Below the pieces are notes generated by a model that had not been told where the DNA came from, searched no databases, and saw only the letters and a program-made list of their open reading frames with translations. This document shows, piece by piece, positions 43,625 through 52,803 of a stretch of 64,000 nucleotides of DNA. Where the stretch lies: the NCBI RefSeq assembly GCF_002179965.1, contig NZ_NGUQ01000018.1:434001-498000 (forward strand). The letters run 5' to 3'. Source of the DNA: Pandoraea sp. PE-S2T-3. Lineage in GTDB: Bacteria; Pseudomonadota; Gammaproteobacteria; Burkholderiales; Burkholderiaceae. Positions within the stretch are counted from its first letter, which is position 1; each line of letters begins with the position of its first letter. The position numbers and the translations under genes are program-made.

Positions 43625-43701
43625 GTCGCGCGGCACGTATGAAAGCGCGCTGGCGTCGAGTTGTCCGACACGACACGGCAACGCACTCGATGACGCTAAA
43701 C

Positions 43702-43733
43702 GACCCTCGAAGACCCTCGAAGACCCTCGAAGA
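43702..43733. repeat. 10-base unit GACCCTCGAA repeated three times
   Basis: GACCCTCGAA occurs three times in direct succession (43702-43731), with the start of a fourth copy (GA at 43732-43733). It lies in the 138-base gap between the response regulator and kinase genes. A unit of 10 bases repeats on one helical face, so it could be a binding array; slipped-strand copy-number change is also possible. Confidence 0.6.
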
Positions 43734-43762
43734 CATAACGCAACACCTCGCCGGGACAAACC

Positions 43763-44878
43763 ATGCGTGGCCATCACTTCCAGCCTTATCGCTACTGCCG
43801 GCTCCGTTGGCAGCGCTTCCGGCGCTCATGGACCGACACCCGGGCCGACCGGCGCCCCAGTTGGTCGCGTCTCTACGTGCGCACCTACACTCGCCTGCTG
43901 TGGTTATGCCTGCTTGTGCTCGCCGTGCCAGCGGCGCTTCTGCTGATCAATTTGCCCGCTGAGTGGCTTCATGAGCACTTGCTGAGGGCGCGGTTCCTGC
44001 TGCCGTTCGCCGTCTCCACGCTGGCGTTGCCCGCCATCGTCGCGTATCGCTGGATGCGCCCCGTCTGGGTCGATCTGGTGATGGTGCGCGAACGTGCCAT
44101 CGACTTCAGCGGCGGACGGTTTCACACCCGGGCGCGCGAATCCTATAGCGTCATCATCGGGCCGCTCGCGCGAACGCTGAACGCGCTTGCCGAGCGCATG
44201 GAGAAGCTGATAGCCACGCAACGCGACCTGACCAACGGCATTTCTCACGAACTGCGCACACCATTGGCCCGACTGCGCTTCGCACTGGAAATCTTGCGTG
44301 ATCCATCGTCCCCCACGGATGCGTGTCAACAAGCGCTGGAGAGCATCGATCAGGATGTGACTGAACTCGACGAACTGATCGACATGAGCCTGACGTTCGC
44401 GCGTCTCGAATACAGCTCGCTTCAATCACACGTCGAAGCCACCTCGGTATCGAACTGGTTCACGGCGCAGGTGCGCGACGCCACCTTGCTCTACGCCGAT
44501 CGCGAGATCACGCTCGACACCGATTGGGACACCTCGCAGTTGGTGGTGATGGACAAGCGCCTGATGTCTTACGCGATGCGCAATCTGCTGCGCAATGCCA
44601 GCCGTTACGCCACCTCGCGGATTGTCGTGGGGCTGCACTTGCGCCACGGCAATGTGGAAATCTATGTAGAAGACGACGGCCCCGGCATTCCGGAGAGCGA
44701 GCGCAAGCGAATCTTCGATGCCTTTGTTCGTCTGGATCGCAGAACGGGCGGCTATGGTCTTGGCCTCGCCATCACCGAACAAGTCTTGCGTGCTCACCAC
44801 GGACGCGTTGTCGCGACCGATCCGGTCACGCTGGGCGGCGCGCGCTTCGAGATGAGTTGGCCGGCAGTGACGCGATAG
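43763..44878 (+). CDS. Sensor histidine kinase (RstB-like)
   Basis: A 371-residue membrane kinase. Two helices (about residues 43-65 and 78-95) are separated by only a short loop, so it lacks a large periplasmic sensor. A HAMP-like linker follows, then the H-box with His162 (GISHELRTPLARLRF), an N-box (MRNLLRNASRYA) and G-boxes (EDDGPGIPESER, GGYGLGLAI). It probably phosphorylates the upstream response regulator. It likely senses a membrane or cytoplasmic cue. The start ATG is uncertain; the first 40 residues are Arg-rich. Confidence 0.88.
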   Translation: MRGHHFQPYRYCRLRWQRFRRSWTDTRADRRPSWSRLYVRTYTRLLWLCLLVLAVPAALLLINLPAEWLHEHLLRARFLLPFAVSTLALPAIVAYRWMRPVWVDLVMVRERAIDFSGGRFHTRARESYSVIIGPLARTLNALAERMEKLIATQRDLTNGISHELRTPLARLRFALEILRDPSSPTDACQQALESIDQDVTELDELIDMSLTFARLEYSSLQSHVEATSVSNWFTAQVRDATLLYADREITLDTDWDTSQLVVMDKRLMSYAMRNLLRNASRYATSRIVVGLHLRHGNVEIYVEDDGPGIPESERKRIFDAFVRLDRRTGGYGLGLAITEQVLRAHHGRVVATDPVTLGGARFEMSWPAVTR

Positions 44879-44888
44879 CGCCAAAGCG

Positions 44889-44910
44889 CTTGAGACACAA
44901 ACCTCTCAAG
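44889..44910. terminator. Terminator hairpin between convergent kinase and SDR genes
   Basis: CTTGAGA pairs with TCTCAAG across an 8-base loop, and flanking GCG/CGC can extend it. It spans the gap between the kinase stop and the convergent SDR stop. Confidence 0.5.
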
Positions 44911-45700
44911 ACGCGCTAAATCCGCCGTCGGCCGCCAAGACGTGTCCGACGACAAACGAGGCCTCGTCCGACGCCAGCCACACGACCGCCTCGGCGACTT
45001 CCTCGGGCTGGCCCATCCGTCGCAGCGGCAGACCAGCGGCAACGGCCGACATATCGGCGATGCCGGACGCCAGCATCATGTCGGTCACGACACGTCCCGG
45101 CGCGACGGCGTTGATTCGAATGCCGCGAGGGGCGCACTCCATCGCGGCCGATCGCATCAATGAAATCACTGCCGCCTTGGACGCCGAGTAAAGCGCCAGC
45201 CCCGGATTGGGATTTCGCATGCCGCTGACCGAAGCGTTGATGACGATGCGACCGCCGCCCTGTTCTGCCATGACAGGCACTTGGTGCTTCAAGCACAAGA
45301 AAACCGAACGAACATTGGCATCGAACACGCGCTCGTAGACCGCAGTGTCCTGCGCTTCGACCGGCGCCCGGCGCTCCTGAAAGCCTGCATTGTTGAACGC
45401 GACGTCAAGGCGGCCGAACCGGGCGAGCGTGGTCTGGACCAGATTCGCCACGTCCTCCTCGCGCGTCACGTCGGTTGGCACGTACAAGCCTTGTGCGCCC
45501 GCCGCGCGGCATTCGGCAGCAACGGCTTCACCTTCGTGCGTACGACGCCCCGCAATCACCACAGCCTCGGCACCTTCACGCGCCATCAGGACTGCCGTCG
45601 CGCGACCGATACCGCTGCCGCCCCCGGTTACCAGCCCCACGCGACCCGCCATACGGCCACGGCGCGGCGTTGAATCTCCGGCTTGCGACGATGTTTCCAT
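44906..45700 (-). CDS. Short-chain dehydrogenase/reductase
   Basis: A 264-residue classical SDR. VTGGGSGIGRATA is the cofactor loop (TGxxxGxG), NNAG is in AFNNAGF, and the catalytic Ser-Tyr-Lys triad appears as NASVSGMRN and LYSASKAAV, with the family's PGRVVTDM after it. The ATG follows AGGGGGCACC. It is divergent from a MarR regulator; a GTTGCAAC palindrome lies 15 bases upstream of the start. The substrate is unknown. Confidence 0.9.
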   Translation of the reverse strand: METSSQAGDSTPRRGRMAGRVGLVTGGGSGIGRATAVLMAREGAEAVVIAGRRTHEGEAVAAECRAAGAQGLYVPTDVTREEDVANLVQTTLARFGRLDVAFNNAGFQERRAPVEAQDTAVYERVFDANVRSVFLCLKHQVPVMAEQGGGRIVINASVSGMRNPNPGLALYSASKAAVISLMRSAAMECAPRGIRINAVAPGRVVTDMMLASGIADMSAVAAGLPLRRMGQPEEVAEAVVWLASDEASFVVGHVLAADGGFSAS

Positions 45701-45714
45701 GGTGCCCCCTGAAT

Positions 45715-45795
45715 GTTGCAACTTCTCACGCGAACCTTGTGGTGCCCATGGCGGAAATCGATGGCCGAAGACACAGATTGGTTGTATCGTACAAC
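45715..45795. promoter_or_regulatory. MarR-type operators in the SDR/MarR divergent region
   Basis: GTTGTA-tcg-TACAAC (45781-45795) is a perfect 6-3-6 repeat 32 bases before the MarR start. A shorter GTTGCAAC palindrome (45715-45722) lies before the SDR start. Both match the MarR-GNAT operators in core sequence, so the divergent MarR protein probably represses both genes. Confidence 0.6.
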
Positions 45796-45826
45796 ATTGT
45801 TTTCATAAATCAATCGAGAATCAAAA

Positions 45827-46288
45827 ATGCCCGATGTCGACACCTCGCTGATCGATGCCATTCGAGCGGCGTCACGAAAGATGGTGCGTGAGTTGGGATT
45901 CATGCGCACGACATTGGCCGGCACGGACTATTCACCGTCGGCCGTGCACGCGATTATGGAAATCGGCGCTCGTCAGTCGATGACCGCGGCGGAACTCGCG
46001 GAATTCCTCAATCTCGAAAAATCCAGCATCAGCCGGATGGTTCGCAAATTGATCGAAGCCGGGGAATTGAAGGAAGCCGTCAGTCGTGGCGATGCGCGTG
46101 CCAAGTTGCTGACATTGACGCCGCGTGGCAAGCGGACATTGGTGTCGATCAACGACTATGGCCGGCAGCAAGTCACCAGCGCGTTGACACAATTGACCGA
46201 CGACCAGCAACAAGCCGTGGCTGCGGGATTGACCGCGTATGCCCGCGCGCTGGAGACGCATCGGGTTGGCGCGCCGGATAACGCGTGA
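45827..46288 (+). CDS. MarR family regulator
   Basis: A 153-residue winged-helix dimer: SAVHAIMEIGARQSMTAAEL, LEKSSISRMVRKLIEAGEL and GDARAKLLTLTPRGKR are MarR motifs, close to the MarR half of the fusion at 41718. It shares KxVRELGFMRTTLA near the N-terminus with that fusion. It is divergent from the SDR gene and probably represses it, relieved by a small ligand. Confidence 0.87.
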   Translation: MPDVDTSLIDAIRAASRKMVRELGFMRTTLAGTDYSPSAVHAIMEIGARQSMTAAELAEFLNLEKSSISRMVRKLIEAGELKEAVSRGDARAKLLTLTPRGKRTLVSINDYGRQQVTSALTQLTDDQQQAVAAGLTAYARALETHRVGAPDNA

Positions 46289-46347
46289 CGGCATTTCCCC
46301 GGAGCAAGGGCTCGAAGGCTTCGGTGGCATACTGACGGACAGATTCG

Positions 46348-47724
46348 GTGTCCGCTCACTCCTTGCCAAAGCTCAACTTGCCGATCAGAACAGCAACGCC
46401 ATCCCGTCGTTCCATTACGGCCGTTATCGGCGCGTCGATGCTTTGCGCCGCGTTCGCGGTGCCGCTCGCACTGGCCAAGACCGACGCCCCCATGACCGCT
46501 GCCCAGTCCGACCCACGCACGCTCGGCTGGATGACCGGGTCGCCGCCGCCCGACGACAAGGCCATTCGTTTTACCGATGGCGATTACTTCACCTTTCCCA
46601 AGTCGCGCTGGACCGTCTGCCACTTCCGTGAACTCATGCCGACCGTCGGCGTGTCGCGCGGCCCCGGCGGCGCAGTGCCATTGGCTCGTAAAATCGACGC
46701 AGGCATCGATGCCGTCACTTTCACACCGATTGGCAGCGACGTGAAGATGAGCTGGCGGCAGGCGTTCGATGCCAACTACACGGATGGCGTCATCGTGCTG
46801 CACAAGGGCCGCGTGGTGTATGAGCGCTACGCCGGCTGCCTCGATGCCAACGGACAACACGGCGCGATGTCGGTAACGAAGTCGCTGACCGGATTGCTCG
46901 GCGAAATGCTCGTCGCTGAAGGCGTGATCGACGAGAACGCGCGCGTCGACACCATCGTCCCCGAACTGCGGCAAAGCGCCTTTGGCGACGCCACCGTTCG
47001 ACAGGTCATGGACATGACGACCGGACTGCAATTCAGCGAGGACTATAGCGATCCCAATGCGGAAGTCTGGCGTCATGCCGATGCGGGAAGCCCGCTACCC
47101 AAACCGCGCGGTTACACCGGGCCGAGAACCTATTGGGAATACCTGCAAACCGTGCGCAAACAGGGCGAGCACGGCTCGGCCTTCGCTTACAAGACGGTCA
47201 ACACCGACGCGCTGGGATGGATCATCGCCCGCAAGACCGGCAAGCCGGTTGCGCAGTTGTTATCCGAACGCATCTGGCAGCACATGGGTGCGGAACAAGA
47301 CGCTTATTACACCGTCGACTCGCTCGGCACGCCCTTCGCGGGCGGTGGCTTCAACGCAGGGTTACGTGACATGGCGCGCATCGGTGAACTGATGCTGGAA
47401 GGCGGCACGATCAATGGCAAGCGGCTGGTGCCGAAGCAGGCCATCGATCACATTCGTGCGGGCGGCGACAAGGCCAAATTTGCGAAGGCCGGTTATGACC
47501 TGCTCAAAGGCTGGAGCTACAGCGGCATGTGGTGGGTATCGCACAACGCCCACGGCGCGTTCATGGCGCGCGGCGTCCACGGACAGGCGATCTACGTCGA
47601 TCCTGCCGCGCAGATGGTGATCGCACGCTTCAGCTCACATCCAACCGCCAGCAATTCGGCGAACGATCCGACGTCACTGCCCGCTTATCAGGCGGTCGCG
47701 GACTACTTGATGACTCACCCGTAA
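46348..47724 (+). CDS. Secreted serine hydrolase (beta-lactamase / 6-aminohexanoate-dimer hydrolase-like)
   Basis: A 458-residue protein of the class C beta-lactamase-like superfamily. A hydrophobic N-terminal stretch (GASMLCAAFAVPLALA) after a polar lead suggests export. The SxxK nucleophile motif is Ser175-Lys178 (MSVTKSL) and a Tyr281 motif is FAYKTVNTDALGW. FAGGGFNAGLRDMARIG resembles NylB-type and esterase members. The GTG start has little SD support; an internal start nearer the hydrophobic segment is possible. Substrate unknown: amide, ester or peptide. Confidence 0.8.
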   Translation: MSAHSLPKLNLPIRTATPSRRSITAVIGASMLCAAFAVPLALAKTDAPMTAAQSDPRTLGWMTGSPPPDDKAIRFTDGDYFTFPKSRWTVCHFRELMPTVGVSRGPGGAVPLARKIDAGIDAVTFTPIGSDVKMSWRQAFDANYTDGVIVLHKGRVVYERYAGCLDANGQHGAMSVTKSLTGLLGEMLVAEGVIDENARVDTIVPELRQSAFGDATVRQVMDMTTGLQFSEDYSDPNAEVWRHADAGSPLPKPRGYTGPRTYWEYLQTVRKQGEHGSAFAYKTVNTDALGWIIARKTGKPVAQLLSERIWQHMGAEQDAYYTVDSLGTPFAGGGFNAGLRDMARIGELMLEGGTINGKRLVPKQAIDHIRAGGDKAKFAKAGYDLLKGWSYSGMWWVSHNAHGAFMARGVHGQAIYVDPAAQMVIARFSSHPTASNSANDPTSLPAYQAVADYLMTHP

Positions 47725-47736
47725 CACGCTCACCCC

Positions 47737-48369
47737 ATGACACCCACGCCCCCCAAACTCGACACCGTCAGTGCCGGTACGTTGCAGCACTACAACGCCA
47801 ACGCGGAAGACTTCCGTGAAGGCACGCGCGACCACGACGTCTCGCAAAACATGTCGGCGTTGTTGCGTCATATCAATGGCACGCCGCCGTTCACGATTCT
47901 CGATTTCGGTTGCGGCCCCGGGCGCGATCTCAAGACCTTCACCGCAATGGGTCATCGTGCGATCGGGCTCGAAGGTGCCGAGCGCTTTGTGGCAATGGCG
48001 CGGGAGGACTCGGGCTGCGAAGTCTGGCAGCAGGATTTTCTCCAACTGGATTTGCCCGCGTCGCACTTTGACGGCATCTTCGCGAATGCGGTGCTGTTCC
48101 ACGTCCCGAGTCAGGAATTGCCGCGCGTACTGCGAGAGTTGTACGCGACGCTGAAACCCGGTGGCGCGCTGTTCAGTTCCAATCCGCGAGGGACCAATCA
48201 GGAAGGCTGGCACCACGGGCGTTACGGCGCATTCCACGATCTGGAGACGTGGCGCCAGTATGTCGAGAGCGCCGGCTTTATCGAACTCGAACACTATTAC
48301 CGCCCCACGGGTCTGCCGCGCGAGCAGCAGCCGTGGCTGGCCAGCGTGTGGCGCAAGCCGGTTGAGTGA
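47737..48369 (+). CDS. SAM-dependent methyltransferase (class I)
   Basis: A 210-residue Rossmann-fold methyltransferase with the SAM-binding motif ILDFGCGPGRDLKTF (about residues 52-66), the acidic binding residue in AIGLEGAERF, and a post-core VLFHVPSQELPRVLREL. It starts 12 bases after the serine hydrolase stop, so the two may share a transcript. The acceptor is unknown. Confidence 0.85.
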   Translation: MTPTPPKLDTVSAGTLQHYNANAEDFREGTRDHDVSQNMSALLRHINGTPPFTILDFGCGPGRDLKTFTAMGHRAIGLEGAERFVAMAREDSGCEVWQQDFLQLDLPASHFDGIFANAVLFHVPSQELPRVLRELYATLKPGGALFSSNPRGTNQEGWHHGRYGAFHDLETWRQYVESAGFIELEHYYRPTGLPREQQPWLASVWRKPVE

Positions 48370-48426
48370 TGCACTCGGCTGCCCCTTCGTCGGGCTGACC
48401 CTATACTGGGGCACTTGGAGAATTCA

Positions 48427-49206
48427 ATGGCTGATCACGACAAGCTGCATCCGTTACGTCCCTTCCTGAAGAACTGGGTTTGGGAGCATGGTCGAATCGG
48501 CACCCGCTATCTCGATTGCACCGACGGCGAAGTCAAGTTCGACGAGGGCAAGAAGTCGCACTTCGCATCCGAGGCCTACATCTACGTGCCGCTCGACAAG
48601 ACGGTTGCCGACGATGCCACCGTCGAAGGGCCGCCGATTCAGGAAGCGGGACTCGCGCGGTTTCTGAAGGCGGCGCAGTTGGGGAAGCCGGAAGAGGCAG
48701 GCTCTGCGGCGGAAGTGCAGCGTGCCGTGGCGGATTGCCTCTCGCTCGGACTGTTCAGCGCCTATCAGAAGACCGCGCGCGAAGCCTTCGTGCGGTATTC
48801 GGAAGAGGCGATGTTCGACGATGAAATCCGTGCGGCCATCGTCGAGGATATTCGCCGTGGCTACTCAGGCATGCGCGAGCAACTGGCGTTATACGACTTC
48901 ACCGTGCTTTACGGCTTGCCCGCTTCCTTGCTCATCGGCGATGCACCGTTCATCGACTGGCGTCTCGCTATCAGCCCGGGCCTTCCGTTCGTGTCGCTGC
49001 CGCTCGGACCGCACTGCCTGCTCGTGGGCGCAGCATCGGGACGCAAGAGCAAGACAGCCCCCGTGGTCTGGAAAGCGGCGGCCGCGATGGGGCCGTTGAA
49101 AGACCACAATCGACTCATCGTGGAGCAGGCCAGCTTGTGGCTGGTCGCGACGACGGACGACCCGCTCGTCGCCGCGCAGAGTCGCTTTGCGAAGGCAGAG
49201 GGATGA
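48427..49206 (+). CDS. Conserved-looking hypothetical protein
   Basis: A 259-residue soluble-looking protein; I do not recognise its family. It has no signal peptide or clear membrane segment, a charged N-terminal third (VKFDEGKKSHFASEAYIYVPLDK) and a hydrophobic stretch PGLPFVSLPLGPHCLLVG. The ATG has TTGGAG 6 bases upstream. It overlaps the next gene as ATGA, so it is translationally coupled to the lipoprotein hydrolase downstream. Confidence 0.65.
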   Translation: MADHDKLHPLRPFLKNWVWEHGRIGTRYLDCTDGEVKFDEGKKSHFASEAYIYVPLDKTVADDATVEGPPIQEAGLARFLKAAQLGKPEEAGSAAEVQRAVADCLSLGLFSAYQKTAREAFVRYSEEAMFDDEIRAAIVEDIRRGYSGMREQLALYDFTVLYGLPASLLIGDAPFIDWRLAISPGLPFVSLPLGPHCLLVGAASGRKSKTAPVVWKAAAAMGPLKDHNRLIVEQASLWLVATTDDPLVAAQSRFAKAEG

Positions 49207-50216
49207 TTCGTTTCGCCGCCGGGCGCCTTCTCTCGGGGCTCGCCGCCAGTGCGTTGGTGGCGTGCGCATCGACGGGTACCGACGGCTCGGCCGTCACGAC
49301 ATCGCTGGCTGACGGCCGCAGCGGCGTCATCACCTTCGCGTCAGTGACGCCCCGCAGTACCGGTGATTTTCTCGCGAACTACACCGGCAACAGCAAAGCC
49401 ATCATTGAAGGCACGCTGACGCTGCCGGAGAACGCACCGCCGGTCGTTCCCGCAGTGATCATCCTGCATGGCAGTAGCGGCGTGAATCCCGGGGAGCGCG
49501 TGTGGGCCGCACGAATGAATGCGTTGGGGTATGCCAGCTTCATCGTGGACAGCTTCACTGGACGCGGCATCCGAAACACCGAGAAGGATCAGACGCAGCT
49601 TTCGATGGCGGCCGATATTGCCGATGCTTATGCAGCCCTGCGCTTGCTGGCCACCGACCCGCGCATTGATAAGCATCGAATCGCCGTGATGGGATTTTCG
49701 CGGGGCGGGTTCGCATCGCTCTATTCCGCGCTCGCGCCGTTTCAACAGATTGCGGCGGATAACGATTTGCGTTTTGCCGCCCACGTGGCGTTCTATCCTT
49801 CCTGCGGTATTTCTTACGCATCGGCGCGGCTCGATGGCGCCCCTGTCATGATGCTGGTCGGCGGCAAGGACAATTACACGCCAGCCGCCCCCTGCGTGGC
49901 TTACGCAGACACGCTGCGCGCAAAGGGCGCGCAGGTGGTCGTCAAGGAATATCCGAACGCCTATCACGCGTTCGACCGGCCGACATCGATCCGCTCGGTA
50001 CCGCTGGCGACAAGCGGGCGAGAATGCCGCGGTGTTTATGATCTCGACCGTCGCGCGCTCACGATGACTCGCGACGGCCAGTCCCTGACGGGCGCTGCCG
50101 CCACAGCGGAGTCGAAACGCTGTCTGACGCGCGGCGTCACGATGGGCGGCGATCCCCAAGGACAGGCAGAGTCGCCGGCTGACGTGGCGGCATTCCTGAA
50201 GACGGCGTTCCGCTGA
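49203..50216 (+). CDS. Dienelactone hydrolase-family lipoprotein
   Basis: A 337-residue alpha/beta hydrolase with a lipoprotein signal (lipobox ending ALVAC, Cys21). The nucleophile elbow is GFSRGGF, the acid is probably in LVGGKDNYTP and the catalytic His in AYHAFDRP, as in dienelactone hydrolases, although that family is normally cytosolic. A membrane-anchored form points to a periplasmic or outer-membrane esterase role. Its ATG overlaps the upstream stop and has GAGGG just before it. Confidence 0.82.
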   Translation: MIRFAAGRLLSGLAASALVACASTGTDGSAVTTSLADGRSGVITFASVTPRSTGDFLANYTGNSKAIIEGTLTLPENAPPVVPAVIILHGSSGVNPGERVWAARMNALGYASFIVDSFTGRGIRNTEKDQTQLSMAADIADAYAALRLLATDPRIDKHRIAVMGFSRGGFASLYSALAPFQQIAADNDLRFAAHVAFYPSCGISYASARLDGAPVMMLVGGKDNYTPAAPCVAYADTLRAKGAQVVVKEYPNAYHAFDRPTSIRSVPLATSGRECRGVYDLDRRALTMTRDGQSLTGAAATAESKRCLTRGVTMGGDPQGQAESPADVAAFLKTAFR

Positions 50217-50250
50217 TCTGACCCGCAGCTCAAACGCAGCGGCGTCGCCA

Positions 50251-51081
50251 TCAACCGTCCGTCGACACCGTCAGTGACTCCCACGCGTCGAGTTCTGCTC
50301 CCATGGCGGACAATTTGTCGCGCACGAGTTTGAGGGCATCGCTGCCGAGCAGCAGATGCGCAGGAGGATGTTCTGCTGCGATCGCAGCCAGCATCGCGCG
50401 CGCCGCTTTCACGGGATCGCCGAGTTGTTTGCCGTTCTTCTCTTCGCGCGCCGCGCGCACCGGATTGAACACTTCGTCGTAGTCGGCAATCGAACGCGGC
50501 GTGCGCGTCATCGAGCGCCCTGCCCAATCGGTCCGGAACGAGCCGGGGGCCACCGCCGTTACCGCGATGCCGAAAGGTTTGACCTCTTTGCCGAGGCTTT
50601 CCGAAATCCCCTCCAGCGCAAATTTGCTGCCGCCGTAGTACGCGATGCCCGGCATCGTGATGTAGCCGCCCATCGACGTGATGTTCAGAATATGACCCCG
50701 TCGGCGCGCACGCATGAATGGCAGCACCGCTTTCATCATGGCCACCGCGCCGAAAACATTCACGTCGAATTGACGACGCATTTCGGACAACGGCGACTCT
50801 TCCAGAATGCCTTCGTGGCCATAGCCCGCGTTGTTCACCAGCACGTCGATCGGCCCCACGCTCGCCTCGATCTCCGACACGACATCGTCGATGGAATCGA
50901 AATCGGTGACGTCCAGCACACGCCCGACGGCCGCTGCCGAGAGCGATTCGAAATCACGCTTTGCCTCCGCACTCCTCACCGTCCCCACTACCTTGTGCCC
51001 CACCGACAGTGCCTCTTGTGCGAGCGCGCGGCCGAAGCCGCTGCTGACGCCGGTGATAAGCAGAATCTTGTTCGATGCCAT
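50251..51081 (-). CDS. Short-chain dehydrogenase/reductase
   Basis: A 276-residue SDR: LITGVSSGFGRALA for cofactor, LVNNAGYGHEG, catalytic ITSMGGYITMPGIAYYGGSKFALEG (Ser, Tyr, Lys) and VAPGSFRTDW. The ATG follows AGAGAGGCAACC. It is divergent from an AraC regulator 94 bases away, the same arrangement as the aldo/keto reductase at 16064. Similar in kind to the SDR pair at 61546-63278. Confidence 0.9.
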   Translation of the reverse strand: MASNKILLITGVSSGFGRALAQEALSVGHKVVGTVRSAEAKRDFESLSAAAVGRVLDVTDFDSIDDVVSEIEASVGPIDVLVNNAGYGHEGILEESPLSEMRRQFDVNVFGAVAMMKAVLPFMRARRRGHILNITSMGGYITMPGIAYYGGSKFALEGISESLGKEVKPFGIAVTAVAPGSFRTDWAGRSMTRTPRSIADYDEVFNPVRAAREEKNGKQLGDPVKAARAMLAAIAAEHPPAHLLLGSDALKLVRDKLSAMGAELDAWESLTVSTDG

Positions 51082-51175
51082 GGTTGCCTCTCTCAAACGT
51101 TGCATGGAGAATGCATACTAATCTCGGCGAACGATGTGATTAAGCTAGATTTCGCTAATATTCTTGCCTAAAACT

Positions 51176-52147
51176 ATGAGCAAAAGCATTGCCGCCCGAC
51201 GGCCTCCGGAAACGGCGTCGTCCACGCGAGCCCGCACGGTTGCCTTGCTGCGCACGTTGGCCCCCTCGGAGGGCTACAACCTGACGGCCTTGCCAAGCGT
51301 TCGCATCCTGCGCTCGGATCAGGCGCTGGCGCGCACGCCGGTGCTGTACGACCCCGGCATCGTGATCGTGTGTCAGGGGCGCAAGCGCGGGTATTTCGGC
51401 GATCAGTTGTACGTGTACGACGAGCACCACTATCTCGCCGTCTCGGTGCCCGTGCCTTTCACTATGGAAACCGACGCAACGCCCGAGCGGCCGCTGCTCG
51501 CGCTGTATCTGCATCTCGATTTTGCGTTGGCGGCCGAGTTGATGGCGCAGATTGAACGTGAGGGCATGACGGATCATGTCGATGCGCCGCAGAGCATGAT
51601 GTCCACGCCGATGGACGACACCATGCAAGCGTCTGTGCTGCGCTTTCTCGAAGCCATGTCGCGACCGCTTGACGCCGCGATACTGGGCCCGGGGCTGCTG
51701 CGTGAAATCTACTTCCGGGTGCTGACCGGTGCGCAGGGCGGTGCGATGCGCGAAGCGCTGGCGATGCGTGGACAGTTCGGCAAGATCGGGCGATCGCTAC
51801 GGCTCATTCACGCCGGGTATGCCGAGCCACTCGACGTGACACAACTGGCCGACGCCGCGGGGATGAGCGTGCCGAGCTTTCATAGCCATTTCAAGGCGAT
51901 TACGCAGGTATCGCCCATGCAGTATGTGAAGTCGACACGCCTGCATCAGGCGAGATTGCTGATGGTGCGTCAGGGCATGAGCGCGGAGGTGGCGAGCCAT
52001 GCCGTGGGCTACACCAGCGCCTCGCAATTCAGCCGCGAGTTCAAGCGGCTATTCGGTCTGACACCGGCGGCCGAGACGCGGCGGATGCGTGAAAGTTTCG
52101 CCATCCCGGCCGCCTTCGCCGGTGCGGCTTATGTGTCGTCGCACTGA
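51176..52147 (+). CDS. AraC family regulator
   Basis: A 323-residue regulator with the N-terminal AraC cupin domain (VIVCQGRKRGYFGDQLYVYD) and two C-terminal helix-turn-helix units (MSVPSFHSHFKAITQVSPMQY; TSASQFSREFKRLFGLTP). The domain order and wording parallel the AraC gene at 14749-15720. The ATG at 51176 is preferred over a TTG 12 bases earlier. It is divergent from the SDR at 50251 and probably activates it. Confidence 0.88.
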   Translation: MSKSIAARRPPETASSTRARTVALLRTLAPSEGYNLTALPSVRILRSDQALARTPVLYDPGIVIVCQGRKRGYFGDQLYVYDEHHYLAVSVPVPFTMETDATPERPLLALYLHLDFALAAELMAQIEREGMTDHVDAPQSMMSTPMDDTMQASVLRFLEAMSRPLDAAILGPGLLREIYFRVLTGAQGGAMREALAMRGQFGKIGRSLRLIHAGYAEPLDVTQLADAAGMSVPSFHSHFKAITQVSPMQYVKSTRLHQARLLMVRQGMSAEVASHAVGYTSASQFSREFKRLFGLTPAAETRRMRESFAIPAAFAGAAYVSSH

Positions 52148-52242
52148 TGCTGCGAAGCAGAACGCGTCGAACGACTGACGGCGTTCACAGGCGCTCGCCT
52201 TGCGCCTAAACTACGCCAACGCTCTCTGCGCTCGTGGATCTC

Positions 52243-52803
52243 ATGACCTCTCGAAAAAGCCACCGCCCCGGCTCGACTGACGCATCCGCCACGCCGGTAG
52301 AGGGTGCTTCGTCGCCGGTGCCGCAAGGCCTGCAAGATCCCGCGCTGCTGCGCCGCCTGCTGCGGGCCAAAGACCGCATGGATGCCGCGTCGCACGAAGC
52401 ATGGCCGGTCGAGCGATTGGCGGCGGTCAGTGGCGCGTCTAAAGCCCATTTCGCCCGCGCCTTCAAACTTGCCTTCGGCCTTCCGCCGCATCGCTACCTG
52501 CTGACGCGGCGCATCGAGCAAGCCAATACCCTGCTGCGAGACACCGACCTCAGCGTCACCGACATCGCTTATGCAACGGGCTGGGAAAGCCTCGGCACGT
52601 TTGGCCGAATCTTTCGCGACATCACCGGCATGAGCCCGGGCGCCATGCGCAAGCAGGCACAGGCCAACACGCAGCCGCTGGAGCGCGTCCCCGCTTGCGT
52701 CCTGAAAGCCGCTCAGCGTCCCGATCTCAACATCGCAGTTTTGGAGAAGCGCCGCCAAACCGCCGACGGTAAAGTCGGCCCATCAACCAAGGAGGTCTCA
52801 TGA
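52243..52803 (+). CDS. Short AraC-type regulator
   Basis: A 186-residue protein consisting mainly of an AraC DNA-binding domain (about residues 50-140; VSGASKAHFARAFKLAFGLP, then GWESLGTFGRIFRDITGMSP) without an effector domain. A GTG 9 bases earlier is an alternative start. Its stop overlaps the start of the VOC gene as ATGA, so the two are coupled, and it likely controls that gene and the acetyltransferase. Confidence 0.85.
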   Translation: MTSRKSHRPGSTDASATPVEGASSPVPQGLQDPALLRRLLRAKDRMDAASHEAWPVERLAAVSGASKAHFARAFKLAFGLPPHRYLLTRRIEQANTLLRDTDLSVTDIAYATGWESLGTFGRIFRDITGMSPGAMRKQAQANTQPLERVPACVLKAAQRPDLNIAVLEKRRQTADGKVGPSTKEVS

